Assembly (NCBI RefSeq): GCF_001921865.1
Contig: NZ_MSCT01000018.1
Coordinates: 186,001-250,000, forward strand
Direction: 5' to 3'
Origin: Pseudomonas chlororaphis
GTDB taxonomy: Bacteria; Pseudomonadota; Gammaproteobacteria; Pseudomonadales; Pseudomonadaceae
DNA: 64,000 nt
Below are positions 50,043 to 59,357 of the stretch, in pieces (the stretch's first letter is position 1; each line of letters starts with the position of its first letter). Below the pieces are notes generated by a model that searched no databases, was not told the DNA's origin, and was given only the letters and a program-made list of their open reading frames with translations. Both the position numbers and the translations under genes were made by a program.

Positions 50043-51971
50043 ATGGGATCAAATGGAAGTGATCACAACTGCACCCAATGCGGGTGCCACAACCCCGTCT
50101 GGAATACCCTCAAGGACACCCTGGACCCCATCGGCCAGGCGCCCGGCGCGCGGGAGCAGGCAACGGACGCCAACGGCCTGTCGCTGGTCTTCACCGGCGG
50201 CACCATCTACCCCTTGCGCGACGGCAACATGAGCGAGCGGGTCGAGGCCCTGGGCATCCATGCCGGCGATGTCGTCGCCACGGGCACCCTGGCCCTGGTC
50301 GAAGCCCGCATGCGCGCGTTGGGTATCGCCTACAAGGTCCGCTCGCTGGAGGGCAAGACCCTGCTGCCCGGCCTGATCGAGCCCCATGTGCACATCGTGC
50401 AGTCCTGTGCCATCGAGGACTGGCGAGACCTGGGCCCCTTCGGCGACGACCAGCGGCTGAGGAAGGAGCCCTATGACTGGCGCTGGCTGAAGCAGCACAT
50501 CCAGGACCACCTGCCCAAGGACAGTTCGAGCTGGTTCCTGGGGCGCGGGGTCGATCCGGCGCTGATGCCCTTCGAGGTGGTCAAGGACGGCCTGAACAGG
50601 CTCATCGACTTTCGCTGCGACCCCGACTTCGACCCGGCCGCCGCCAACGTCGGCAACCTGGACAGCGTCACCCGGCAGCAACCGATCCTGCTGATCAGCG
50701 CATCCATGCACACCGTCTACCTGAACAGCGCGGCCTGCCGGGCGGTGTATGAGGCGCCGAAAAACGCCAAGCTGCGCGAGCAGTACCCCAGCTATTCGCA
50801 ATACTTCGAGGCCACCCGGGGGGTGATGCAGGAAGAGGCCGGGATCACCGCGGCCATCAATGCCATTCCGGCCCAGCAAGCCCTGCAACTGCTGAACATT
50901 TTCACTCACCTCAAGGCGTACTTTCGCCAAGCCTCCAGCCGCGGGGTGACGCTGCTCTACGACGCCATGATGGACAGCCAGTCCAAGTGGGTGCTGGCCG
51001 CCTACTTCCTGGCCCACCCCAGGCACCTGCGGATCGGCTATGCCGCCGCCTGCAACGGCACCCTGGAGAGCCTCGGCAAGCTGCCGCGCTACCGCGCGCC
51101 CACCCGCGAGGAAGCCCGGACCTTCTACCAGGGCGGGGTCAAGCTGGTGTCCGACGGTTCCAACCAGGGGCTGACGGGGTACCAGGCGCAACCCTATTGC
51201 TGCGAGACGGATCGCCCGTACGGCAATTTCAACTTCTGCGAAGACCCGCAGCACGACACCCCGAGCCATACGCCCGCCCGCTACAAGGCGGTGGTGCGCC
51301 TGGCGATGAACACTGGCTGGCCGCTGATGATTCACGCCAACGGCGACCGGGCCATCGAGTTCACCCTGCAAGCCTATGAAGACGCCCTGCAAGGCGACAG
51401 CGCCCTGGAAAAACGCCACCGCATCGAACACTGCTCGCTGCTGAGCGAGAACGACCTGCGGCACATGAGTCGCCTGGGCATCTCGCCCAGCTTCCTGATC
51501 GGCCATGTCGGCTACTGGGGCTACTCCTTCGAGAACGCCATCTTCGAAGACAAGGCCATCCACATGCTCGACCTGTGCAAGTCGGCCCTGGACCACAACC
51601 TGCGGATCTCCCTGCACAGCGACTGCACAGTAACGCCGCTGGGGCCCCTGCGCTCCATGGAACAGGCGGTGACCCGCAAGCTGGAAGGCAAGCGCGACGA
51701 AGAAGGCCGGTTCATCGACAAGGCCGCGTTGCAGCCGACCCTCAACGAAGGCGAGTGCCTGACGCGCCAGCAGGCGCTGAAGGCCATCACCTATGACGCG
51801 GCCTGGCAGTGCCATGCCGAAGGCTGGGCCGGCTCCCTGAAGGATGGCCACTTCGCCGACTTCGTGATTCTCGGGCAAGACCCGCTCGACGAACGCGTAC
51901 CGGCCAGCAGCATCCGCGACATCGCGGTCTGCGAAACCTGGAAAGGCGGGCAGAAGGTCTACCCCGACTGA
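50043..51971 (+). CDS. Amidohydrolase family 3 (YtcJ/NfdA-like) metal-dependent hydrolase
   Basis: 642 residues. N-terminal CTQCGCHNPVW Cys cluster, then the amidohydrolase fold: GKTLLPGLIEPHVHIVQ (metal HxH), KLVSDGSNQGLTGY, MIHANGDRAIEFTLQAYE, RIEHCSLLSENDL, LHSDCTVTPLGPLRSM (catalytic Asp region), and a C-terminal DFVILGQDPL strand. The length and the Cys-rich start are larger than plain YtcJ. The substrate is unknown; N-formyl or other amide bonds are typical. It lies between the two qhp blocks, in the same direction as the aldehyde dehydrogenase, 213 bases apart. Confidence 0.85.
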   Translation: MGSNGSDHNCTQCGCHNPVWNTLKDTLDPIGQAPGAREQATDANGLSLVFTGGTIYPLRDGNMSERVEALGIHAGDVVATGTLALVEARMRALGIAYKVRSLEGKTLLPGLIEPHVHIVQSCAIEDWRDLGPFGDDQRLRKEPYDWRWLKQHIQDHLPKDSSSWFLGRGVDPALMPFEVVKDGLNRLIDFRCDPDFDPAAANVGNLDSVTRQQPILLISASMHTVYLNSAACRAVYEAPKNAKLREQYPSYSQYFEATRGVMQEEAGITAAINAIPAQQALQLLNIFTHLKAYFRQASSRGVTLLYDAMMDSQSKWVLAAYFLAHPRHLRIGYAAACNGTLESLGKLPRYRAPTREEARTFYQGGVKLVSDGSNQGLTGYQAQPYCCETDRPYGNFNFCEDPQHDTPSHTPARYKAVVRLAMNTGWPLMIHANGDRAIEFTLQAYEDALQGDSALEKRHRIEHCSLLSENDLRHMSRLGISPSFLIGHVGYWGYSFENAIFEDKAIHMLDLCKSALDHNLRISLHSDCTVTPLGPLRSMEQAVTRKLEGKRDEEGRFIDKAALQPTLNEGECLTRQQALKAITYDAAWQCHAEGWAGSLKDGHFADFVILGQDPLDERVPASSIRDIAVCETWKGGQKVYPD

Positions 51972-52028
51972 CCTATCGCCACCGGCCTGGCGTCCTTCCC
52001 GCGAAGGCTCGCCAGGCCACGCGAAAGC

Positions 52029-52047
52029 GTCTCAAACCCGTCTCAGA
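52029..52047 (+). promoter_or_regulatory. Tandem GTCTCA motif upstream of aldehyde dehydrogenase (activator site candidate)
   Basis: GTCTCA at 52029-52034 and again at 52040-52045, 11 bp apart (one helical turn). The second is within CCCGTCTCAGA, identical to the copy upstream of qhpA. It lies about 85-105 bases before the sigma-54 promoter, the usual range for an enhancer. Confidence 0.5.
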
Positions 52048-52132
52048 TTGCGACATTCGCTCGCTACGATACGCCCGTCATGCGACCCCCTGCCCCCCTG
52101 GAATCAAGCCCTGCGCCCCTCCTCCGGCAGAC

Positions 52133-52147
52133 TGGCACAGGCATTGC
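52133..52147 (+). promoter_or_regulatory. Sigma-54 promoter of the aldehyde dehydrogenase gene
   Basis: TGGCAC, five bases, TTGC (52133-52147): exact match to the -24/-12 consensus. It ends 37 bases before the ATG. It needs an enhancer-binding activator; the gene for one lies at 57465-59357. Confidence 0.82.
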
Positions 52148-52184
52148 GAAAGCCCTCGCCTCACGTCTAACAAGAGGTCCTGCC

Positions 52185-53675
52185 ATGGCTATTGCAACCC
52201 TGCTTCCCGCCACCACCGCGTTTATCCAGCGCGCCCCGCGCATGCTGATCGGCGCCGAATGGGTCGAGGCCGCCGACGGCCAGACCATGCCCTTGCACAA
52301 CCCGGCCACCGGCGAGGTACTGTGCGTGGTGCCGCACGCCACAGTGGACGATGTCGACCGCGCGGTACTCGCCGCGCGCCAAGCCTTCGACGATTCGCCC
52401 TGGAGCCGTGCCCGCCCGCGGGAGCGGCAGAACCTGCTGTGGAAACTCGCCGACCTGATGCAACGCGACGCCGAGCTGCTGGCCCAGCTGGAATGCCTGA
52501 ACAACGGCAAGAGCGCGGCGGTGGCCCAGGTCATGGACGTGCAACTGGCCATCGACTTCCTGCGCTACATGGCCGGCTGGGCGACCAAGATCGAAGGCAG
52601 CAGCGTCGAGGTGTCGCTGCCGTTGATGCCGGGCGACCAGTTCCACAGTTTCATCCGCCGCGAAGCCGTGGGCGTGGTCGGCGCCATCGTCGCCTGGAAC
52701 TTCCCCCTGCTGCTGGCCTGCTGGAAGCTCGGCCCGGCCCTGGCCACCGGCTGCACGGTGGTGCTCAAGCCGGCCGACGAAACTCCGCTGACCGCGCTGA
52801 AACTCGCCGAGCTGGTGCAGGAAGCCGGCTACCCCGACGGCGTGTTCAACGTAGTCACCGGCACCGGCATCACCGCCGGCTCAGCCCTGACCCGCAACCC
52901 GCGGGTGGACAAGCTGACCTTCACCGGCTCCACCGCGGTGGGCAAGGAAATCGGCAAGACCGCCATGGACTCGATGACCCGGGTCACCCTGGAGCTGGGC
53001 GGCAAGTCGCCGACCCTCGTCATGGCCGACGCCGACCTTGCCAGCGCCGCGGCCGGCGCCGCCAGCGCGATCTTCTTCAACCAGGGCCAGGTCTGCTGCG
53101 CGGGCTCCCGGTTGTATGTGCAGCGCAAGCATTTCGACAGGGTGGTGGCCGACATCGCCGGCATCGCCAACACCATGAAGCTCGGCAGCGGCCTGGACGC
53201 CAGCGTCGATATGGGCCCGCTGATATCCGCCCGGCAGCAGGAGCGGGTCTCGCGCTACATCGAAATGGGCCGGGAAAGCGGCGCCACCCTCGCCTGTGGC
53301 GGCGAGCGGTTCGGCCCGGGGTATTTCGTCCAGCCGACGGTGATCGTCGACGTCGACCAGCAGCACTCATTGGTGCAGGAAGAAATCTTCGGCCCGGTGC
53401 TGGTGGCAATCCCCTTCGACGACGAAGCCGACGCCCTGCGCCTGGCCAACGACAGCCCCTACGGCCTGGGCGCGAGCATCTGGTCCAACGACCTGGCGGC
53501 GGTGCACCGGATGATCCCGCGGATCAAGTCCGGTTCGGTCTGGGTCAACTGCCACAGCGCCCTCGACCCGGCGCTGCCGTTCGGCGGCTACAAGATGTCG
53601 GGGGTGGGCCGGGAGATGGGGCATGCGGCGATCGAGCATTACACCGAGCTGAAATCGGTGTTGATCAAGTTGTAG
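52185..53675 (+). CDS. NAD(P)-dependent aldehyde dehydrogenase
   Basis: 496 residues, usual for the family. Catalytic Glu in LELGGKSPTLV near residue 270, catalytic Cys in FFNQGQVCCAGSRLYV near 305, glycine motif FTGSTAVGKEIG near 247. Oxidises aldehydes to acids in the cytoplasm. Controlled by a sigma-54 promoter with upstream motifs shared with qhpA, so it most likely removes aldehydes made by QHNDH from primary amines. ATG 52185 follows AAGAGG. Confidence 0.93.
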   Translation: MAIATLLPATTAFIQRAPRMLIGAEWVEAADGQTMPLHNPATGEVLCVVPHATVDDVDRAVLAARQAFDDSPWSRARPRERQNLLWKLADLMQRDAELLAQLECLNNGKSAAVAQVMDVQLAIDFLRYMAGWATKIEGSSVEVSLPLMPGDQFHSFIRREAVGVVGAIVAWNFPLLLACWKLGPALATGCTVVLKPADETPLTALKLAELVQEAGYPDGVFNVVTGTGITAGSALTRNPRVDKLTFTGSTAVGKEIGKTAMDSMTRVTLELGGKSPTLVMADADLASAAAGAASAIFFNQGQVCCAGSRLYVQRKHFDRVVADIAGIANTMKLGSGLDASVDMGPLISARQQERVSRYIEMGRESGATLACGGERFGPGYFVQPTVIVDVDQQHSLVQEEIFGPVLVAIPFDDEADALRLANDSPYGLGASIWSNDLAAVHRMIPRIKSGSVWVNCHSALDPALPFGGYKMSGVGREMGHAAIEHYTELKSVLIKL

Positions 53676-53694
53676 GCGTTCGGCGGGAGGACGC

Positions 53695-53760
53695 CATCGC
53701 GAGCAAGCTCGCTCCTACAAGGGATTGCACCGACTCTGTAGGAGCGAGCTTGCTCGCGAT
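53695..53760. repeat. REP pair (inverted)
   Basis: CATCGCGAGCAAGCTCGCTC at 53695 and an inverted copy ending GCGAGCTTGCTCGCGAT at 53760. It fills the space between convergent aldehyde dehydrogenase and qhpG genes and may end both transcripts. Confidence 0.92.
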
Positions 53761-53775
53761 CAATTCCCCATCCCC

Positions 53776-55083
53776 TCAGGGCCGATACCCCTGCCCCAGC
53801 AACCAGCCGCGCACCGCCCGGTCCTGCGCCTCGCTCAACCCCGCCAGCACTTGCTGCGCCGGTTCGTCGGGCAGACGGCGCAGCAGCGGCGCCAGCTCCA
53901 CCCCCTGCACATGCCAGATACCCAGCGGCTGGTCCGGGGTGATCACCACCTCGGCTTCGTCCACCAGGCCGTCGCGCAACACCGGCGCGCGCTCGATGCG
54001 CAACGCGGCAAAGTCCGCCGCACCGTGCGCCGGCTCGCAGTCCGGCCATTGCCGTCGCGCCTGCCAGAACGGCTGCGTGGCCCAACGCTGCTCGTCGGCG
54101 TAGAAATCCCGGCCGATACGGGCGAAGCGCAGGAACAACTGCTCCACCCGCTGGCGATGGAAGCGCTGCGCCAACGCCGCCCGTTCGGGACGTTGCAACA
54201 GGGTGTTGATCACCGCCGGCGCCTGCAACGCCGAGGACAGCGACTGGAAAATCCCATTTCCCGACAGCGGGTCCACGGCCATGGCCGCGTCGCCGACGCG
54301 AATCCAGTTCTCGCCGCACACCTGCGGGCAGAGGATCGCCGTGCTGCTGCGCGCATGCAGTTGCCCATCGAGTTGCGGCCCGGCGCCGAAAAAATCCCGA
54401 GCCAAGGCTGAATCCAGTCGGCGCCGGCGGCAATAATCGAGCAACTGCGCCTTGTCCGGCAGATCGGCGCTGGCCACGTCCACCGTCAGTTGCCAATAAC
54501 ACTGGCCGTCGGCCTGGCGCGCCATCCAGGCCCAGCCATCTTCCAGGCTTTGCACCGCGCTGGCGGTACTGCCCGGCGTGCCCTGCCAGCGGTTGAGCAG
54601 GCTGAGGGTTTGCGGCCCTCTCACCGCCTTACCAAGGGCCTTGCTCAAGGCCGGCGCCTGACGCCCGCGCGCCTCCACCAGGAAATCCGCGCGGCGCTCG
54701 GCCTGCCCTTCGATCCGCAGCCGATGCCCCGTCGCCGTCGAATGCACCTCCAGTACCTGGCCTTCGATCAACTCGACGCCGGCCGCGCGCAAATCCTCGC
54801 GCAGGCCGCGATCGAAACGCGGGCGGTCCAGCAGGTATTCGACATTCTGCACATGCTGCTCGCCGTTCCACGCCACCTGGCGCTGCGAAGCTTGCAAAGC
54901 GCTCTGCAGCGCCCGCTCCAGGCCGGCGCCGCGCAGCGCTTCGAGCACCCGCAGCGACACCCCTTCAAGGGCCGGGAAGCGGCGCCATTCGCTGACCAGC
55001 GCCACCGCGTAGCCCAGGCGCCGCAAGCCCAGGGCCACCGCGGCCCCGGCCGGGCCGGCGCCGAGAATCAGGATCGGTTTCAT
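53776..55083 (-). CDS. qhpG: FAD-dependent monooxygenase QhpG (tryptophan hydroxylation for the CTQ cofactor)
   Basis: 435 residues. N-terminal Rossmann motif ILGAGPAGAAVALGLRRLGY and second FAD motif IRVGDAAMAVDPLSGNGIFQ, as in flavin tryptophan halogenase/hydroxylase-like enzymes. QhpG is known to dihydroxylate Trp in the cross-linked QhpC peptide. Its ATG overlaps the qhpE stop (ATGA), so it is coupled to qhpE. Last gene of the activator-qhpF-qhpE-qhpG run. Identity rests on fold plus cluster context. Confidence 0.88.
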   Translation of the reverse strand: MKPILILGAGPAGAAVALGLRRLGYAVALVSEWRRFPALEGVSLRVLEALRGAGLERALQSALQASQRQVAWNGEQHVQNVEYLLDRPRFDRGLREDLRAAGVELIEGQVLEVHSTATGHRLRIEGQAERRADFLVEARGRQAPALSKALGKAVRGPQTLSLLNRWQGTPGSTASAVQSLEDGWAWMARQADGQCYWQLTVDVASADLPDKAQLLDYCRRRRLDSALARDFFGAGPQLDGQLHARSSTAILCPQVCGENWIRVGDAAMAVDPLSGNGIFQSLSSALQAPAVINTLLQRPERAALAQRFHRQRVEQLFLRFARIGRDFYADEQRWATQPFWQARRQWPDCEPAHGAADFAALRIERAPVLRDGLVDEAEVVITPDQPLGIWHVQGVELAPLLRRLPDEPAQQVLAGLSEAQDRAVRGWLLGQGYRP

Positions 55084-55757
55084 GGCCAGCCACGCCGTTC
55101 GGGGCCGTGGTAGCGGGCATGGGTGCGTAGCCACTGGATGATGTGCGAGTTGTCGGCGTCGGCGTGCTCGCTCAGGTAACGGGCGATATGCCCGCTCAAC
55201 GCCGCGCAGCCCAGGCTGGCGCCGGACTGGCCGGGGTGGCTGCCCTGCACGCAGGCGGCGAAGTCGGCCTGCGGGCTGTCGAGCCACGACCATTCCCCGG
55301 GGGTGCAGCGGGCATCGCCGGTCACCCGCAACACGCCCGGGTAACGGGCCGGGTAGACCCCCTCGCCCTGGGCCGGGCTGGAAGCGCACAACAGCACCCC
55401 GCGCACCTGGGCCGCGGCGCAGGCTTCGCGCAGCAGGCTGCGGTCCTGGCGCAAGCCCAGGCTCAGGTTGACCAGCCGCACCTGCTGGTTCACCAGCCAG
55501 TCCAGGGCGCTGGCGATCTGCAGCGCGCTGGTGACCCCCCGCTGATCGAACACCTGGGCGACGCAAAAATACGCCTGGGGCGCGCGCTCGGCGATCGCGT
55601 CGATGATCGCGCTGCCGTGGCCGAGCGGATCGTCGCGCAGGTCGCCCTCGCCCACGCCGTCCTCCACCAGGTAGAAGCGCCGCCCGGCCACGACCCGCGG
55701 GCGTTGCCCGGGCAAGTGCCCGCTGTCGACCACACCGATCCGCAGCTCAGGCTTCAT
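55080..55757 (-). CDS. qhpE: Subtilisin-like serine protease QhpE (leader peptidase of QhpC)
   Basis: 225 residues, a minimal subtilase: Asp11 in RIGVVDSG, His in LGHGSAIIDAI near 47, Ser in SGASLGCAALSGHIA near 183. No signal peptide, so it acts in the cytoplasm, where it removes the 28-residue QhpC leader after cross-linking. Overlaps the qhpF start by 11 bases and the qhpG start by 4, so all three are coupled. Confidence 0.9.
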   Translation of the reverse strand: MKPELRIGVVDSGHLPGQRPRVVAGRRFYLVEDGVGEGDLRDDPLGHGSAIIDAIAERAPQAYFCVAQVFDQRGVTSALQIASALDWLVNQQVRLVNLSLGLRQDRSLLREACAAAQVRGVLLCASSPAQGEGVYPARYPGVLRVTGDARCTPGEWSWLDSPQADFAACVQGSHPGQSGASLGCAALSGHIARYLSEHADADNSHIIQWLRTHARYHGPERRGWP

Positions 55758-57465
55758 GCGTCACCTGCGTGGGCCGCAGCAGGCCGTCCACCAGTTCGAA
55801 GCGCAGGTCGGCGTCGGCCAGGGTCGAGGGCCGGTGGCTGATGAGGATCCGCGTGCGCCCGGCGAACAGCCGGTCGATGGCCTCGATCACCTCGCGCTCG
55901 GTGCTTTCGTCCACCGCCGAGGTGGCTTCGTCGAGCACCAGGATCAACGGGTCCTGCAACAGCGCGCGGGCAATCGCGATCCGTTGTTTCTGCCCGCCGG
56001 ACAACTGCTGGCCGCGCTCGCCCAAGGGGCTGTCCAGGCCTTCGGGCAGCGAGGCGACCAGGCCGTCCAGTTGCGCCAACCGCGCCACTTCGGCCACGGC
56101 CGCCCGCGGTGCGTCGGGCACGCTGTAGGCCAGGTTGTCGGCCAGGCTGCCGCGAAACAGCACGATGTCCTGGCTGACCACGGCGATGCGCCGGCGCAGC
56201 TCGAACAAGTCGAGTTGGCGCAGGTCGATCCCGTCCAGCAGCACCTGCCCGGACTGCGGGTCGTGGTGGCGTTGCAACAGGTCGATCAGGGTCGACTTGC
56301 CGACGCCGGAGCCGCCGCTCAGGGCCACCTTCAGCCCATAGGGAATGCGCGCCTCGATCCCCCGCAGGGTGCTCGGCCGCCCCGGGTGGCTGAAGTGCAC
56401 GGCCTGGAAACACAGCTCGCCGCCGCTGGGCATCGGCAGCGCTTGCGCTGGAGTGGTCACGCTCGGCGCTTCGCCGCGCAGCTCCATGACCCGGCCCAGG
56501 CTGACGGTCATGCGCTGGATCGCCACGTACAGCCCCAACAGGCTCTGCACCGGCCCCACGGCCATGCCCAGATAAGTGGAAAAGGCGATCAGCGCGCCCA
56601 GCTGCCAGGTGCCCTGCACCACCCAATAACCGCCGATCAAAAACGCGCAGGCCCGCGACAGCGAAGTCAGGGTGCCGGGCACCGCCTGGGTGAAGAACTC
56701 GCTGACCTGCAAGCGCAGCAACTGGCTCATGTAGCCCTGCCCCAGTTGCTCCAGGCGCCGTGCTTCGCGCTGCTGCTGGCCGGCGCTCTGGATGAACTTC
56801 ATCACCGGCAGGGTCTCGACCATGAACGACGACATGTCCGCCGAACGCTCGCGCAACTGCCGCACGTCGCGCTCGACCTTGCGCCGCATCCAGCGCAGCC
56901 ACAGCAGGTCCAGGGGGATCAGCAGCAGCGCCAGCAACGACAGTTGCCAGGACAGGGTCACCAGCAGGGCCAGGGCCACCACCAGGCCGATCACGCTGGA
57001 CACCGCGGAGAACAGCGAGTCGACGGCGAAGCGCTGGATCTCCGCGACGTCGCCGTCCAGGCGCGACATCAGGTCGCCGATCCGCCGCTGCCCGTAGAAG
57101 CCCGGCGAAAGGCGCTGCAAGTGCCGGTACAGGTCGTCGCGCAGGGCGAACAGGATCCGCCCCGACAAGCGCGTGTGCAGGTAGCGATTGATCCCCGACA
57201 GCGCCGTGCCCAGCAGCCCGGCGAGAATCATCAGCCCGGCGATCGACACCAGCCGGGCGTAGTCTCGGGCCAGCAGGCCGTCGTCGATCAGCAGCTTGGT
57301 CAGCCACGGCTGCACCAGCACCAGCAACGAGGCGCCGACCGACAGCCCCAGCAGGCCGGCGATGGCCAGCCGCTGCGGGCGGACGAACCCATAGAGCCAG
57401 CGCAGGGCCGCTTGCAGGGCCGCGGGGTCGGGGCTGTCCACCAGCCGGCTGAGCAGGCGCGACAT
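55747..57465 (-). CDS. qhpF: ABC transporter QhpF (exporter of the processed gamma subunit)
   Basis: 572 residues, one membrane domain (about 30-330, several segments such as LAIAGLLGLSVGASLLVLV) fused to an ATPase domain: Walker A LSGGSGVGKSTLID near 385, signature QQLSGGQKQR near 490, Walker B LILVLDEATSAVD. A half-transporter that should work as a dimer. In the qhp system it moves the matured QhpC peptide to the periplasm. Start ATG overlaps the activator stop by one base. Confidence 0.9.
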   Translation of the reverse strand: MSRLLSRLVDSPDPAALQAALRWLYGFVRPQRLAIAGLLGLSVGASLLVLVQPWLTKLLIDDGLLARDYARLVSIAGLMILAGLLGTALSGINRYLHTRLSGRILFALRDDLYRHLQRLSPGFYGQRRIGDLMSRLDGDVAEIQRFAVDSLFSAVSSVIGLVVALALLVTLSWQLSLLALLLIPLDLLWLRWMRRKVERDVRQLRERSADMSSFMVETLPVMKFIQSAGQQQREARRLEQLGQGYMSQLLRLQVSEFFTQAVPGTLTSLSRACAFLIGGYWVVQGTWQLGALIAFSTYLGMAVGPVQSLLGLYVAIQRMTVSLGRVMELRGEAPSVTTPAQALPMPSGGELCFQAVHFSHPGRPSTLRGIEARIPYGLKVALSGGSGVGKSTLIDLLQRHHDPQSGQVLLDGIDLRQLDLFELRRRIAVVSQDIVLFRGSLADNLAYSVPDAPRAAVAEVARLAQLDGLVASLPEGLDSPLGERGQQLSGGQKQRIAIARALLQDPLILVLDEATSAVDESTEREVIEAIDRLFAGRTRILISHRPSTLADADLRFELVDGLLRPTQVTHEA

Positions 57466-59357
57466 CAGCTGCGCAACTGCTTGAGCTTGCGGTACAGGGT
57501 CGCCCGGCTGATGCCCAGAGCATCGGCGGCGGCGGAAACATTGCCCTGATGGTTGTCCAGCGCCTGGCGGATCAGCTCCAGCTGGTTCTCGCGCATGCTG
57601 CCGGCGCCGGGCCGCTCGCCGGCGTTGAGGTCGTCGAGCATGCTGTCGGGCAGATGTTCCAGGCCCAGGGCTCGATCCCCCTCCTCGCGCATCGCCAGGG
57701 CGGTGCGCAGGACCATCTCCAGCTGGCGGATATTGCCCGGCCAGTGGTAGCCGGCCAGCAGTTGGCGCAAGTCCGCGGCCAGGGGCACGCCGGGGCTGCC
57801 GAGCTTGCTCAGCAAGGTGTCCAGCAGCGCGTCGAAATCCTCGCGCTCGCGCAGCGCCGGGAGCATCACGCTGATGCCGTTGACCCGGTAGAACAGGTCT
57901 TCGCGAAACTGCTTGTCGGCCACCTGCTGCTTGAGGTCGCGGTGGGTGGCACAGATCAGCGCCACATCGATGTCCTGCTCTTCGCCCGCGCCCAGCGGCG
58001 CCACCTTGCGGTCCTGCAATACCCGCAGCAGGCGCGCTTGCAAGGCCAGCGGCATGTCGCCGATTTCATCGAGGAACAGGGTGCCGCCATGGGCCTGTTG
58101 CAGGCGGCCGATCATGCCGCCACGGCGCGAACCGGTGAAGGCGCCCTCGCGATAGCCGAACAGCTCGGACTCGATCAGGCCTTCGGGGATCGCCGCGCAG
58201 TTCACCGCGACAAAGGGTTTGTCGGCGCGGCTGCCGGCCAGGTGCAAGGCGCGGGCGACCACTTCCTTGCCGGTGCCGGTTTCCCCCAGCAACAACACCG
58301 GCAAGGCGTTGGCTAGGCCTTGGCGGGCCATGCGCAAGGCGCGGGCATAACGTTCGTTGTTGCCGGCCAAGGCATCGAGCCGGGGCTGGGCCGCGGCGCT
58401 TTTCGGTGCGCTTTTCGCCACGCTGCCGACATTGATCGAACGCTGCGGCGCGCGCAGGGCCTTGTAGAAAAACTCGCCCTTGGCGGTCTGCAGGCTGCCG
58501 ACCCCGCCCTGTTGCAAGCGCGCCAGCAAGTGCAGGCCGTCGACCCCGAGGAACTCTTCGCAGCGGCGGCCCACTAGAGCCGCGCGCGAGGCATCGAGCA
58601 ACTGGCAGGCCTGGCCGCTGACCGCGAGGATCTGCCCGCCCAGGCTCAGCGCCAGCAAGCCTTGCCAGGGCGACTCCAGGTACTGCCGGCGGCTGTGGAA
58701 GGCCAGGACGATGTGCTCCGGGTAGGAGGCGTTGAACACCCGGCTCTCGATCTGGCTGACCGCCATGGCCAACAGCGCCGAGCTGTCCTGGAAGCGCCCC
58801 AGCGGTCCTTCGCGGGTCAGGTCGAGCACGCCGAGGATCTCGCCCTGGGGACAATGGATAGGCACCGAGGTGCAGGAGAAGTGGCTCAGGCGATCCAGGT
58901 AATGTTCGCCGCAGTCGATCAGGGTCGTGCGCGCCTCCACCAGCGCCGTGCCCAGGGCATTGGTGCCGCGGGCGGCTTCGCTCCAGCAGGCACCCAGGGT
59001 GATGTCCTGCACGCCGCTGCCCTTGAGCCGGTCGGCCCGGCCTTCGATCGACAGAATGATGGCGTCGGCGTTGGCCAGGATGATCAGGCCGTCCTTGCCC
59101 TGGCGCTCGGCCAGGTAGTCGATGGCGGGTATCGCCGCGTCGAGCAGCAGGCGATTGCTCGCCAGCAGCACCTCGAGGCTGGCGCCGGATTCCAGGGTCA
59201 GTTCGGGTTGGCTATTGAAGTGCACGCCATGGCTGAGGCTGCGCCGCCATGACGCATCGATTTCCGCACGCAATACGCCATCCGGGACTTCGCCTTCGCG
59301 ATGGAGTTTTTCCCGGGCCAGGCGAGCTTCGCCCGTTGTTGTTTTTATAAGAGTCAT
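57465..59357 (-). CDS. Sigma-54 enhancer-binding activator, AcoR type, likely regulator of the qhp genes
   Basis: 630 residues. N-terminal GAF-like sensor region (about 60-230, DGLIILANADAIILSIEG, LGACWSEAARGTNALGTAL as in AcoR-type activators), a PAS-like part, then a sigma-54 AAA+ domain with Walker A LLGETGTGKEVVAR, sigma-54 contact loop GAFTGS and Walker B GTLFLDEIGDMP, ending in a Fis-type helix-turn-helix (AAADALGISRATLYRKLKQL). First gene of the run with qhpF-E-G. It probably senses an amine or its product and activates the aldehyde dehydrogenase promoter (52133) and possibly qhpA. ATG set at 59357. The regulator I recall from the Paracoccus qhp cluster is of another type (AraC), so I give no symbol. 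Confidence 0.9.
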   Translation of the reverse strand: MTLIKTTTGEARLAREKLHREGEVPDGVLRAEIDASWRRSLSHGVHFNSQPELTLESGASLEVLLASNRLLLDAAIPAIDYLAERQGKDGLIILANADAIILSIEGRADRLKGSGVQDITLGACWSEAARGTNALGTALVEARTTLIDCGEHYLDRLSHFSCTSVPIHCPQGEILGVLDLTREGPLGRFQDSSALLAMAVSQIESRVFNASYPEHIVLAFHSRRQYLESPWQGLLALSLGGQILAVSGQACQLLDASRAALVGRRCEEFLGVDGLHLLARLQQGGVGSLQTAKGEFFYKALRAPQRSINVGSVAKSAPKSAAAQPRLDALAGNNERYARALRMARQGLANALPVLLLGETGTGKEVVARALHLAGSRADKPFVAVNCAAIPEGLIESELFGYREGAFTGSRRGGMIGRLQQAHGGTLFLDEIGDMPLALQARLLRVLQDRKVAPLGAGEEQDIDVALICATHRDLKQQVADKQFREDLFYRVNGISVMLPALREREDFDALLDTLLSKLGSPGVPLAADLRQLLAGYHWPGNIRQLEMVLRTALAMREEGDRALGLEHLPDSMLDDLNAGERPGAGSMRENQLELIRQALDNHQGNVSAAADALGISRATLYRKLKQLRS

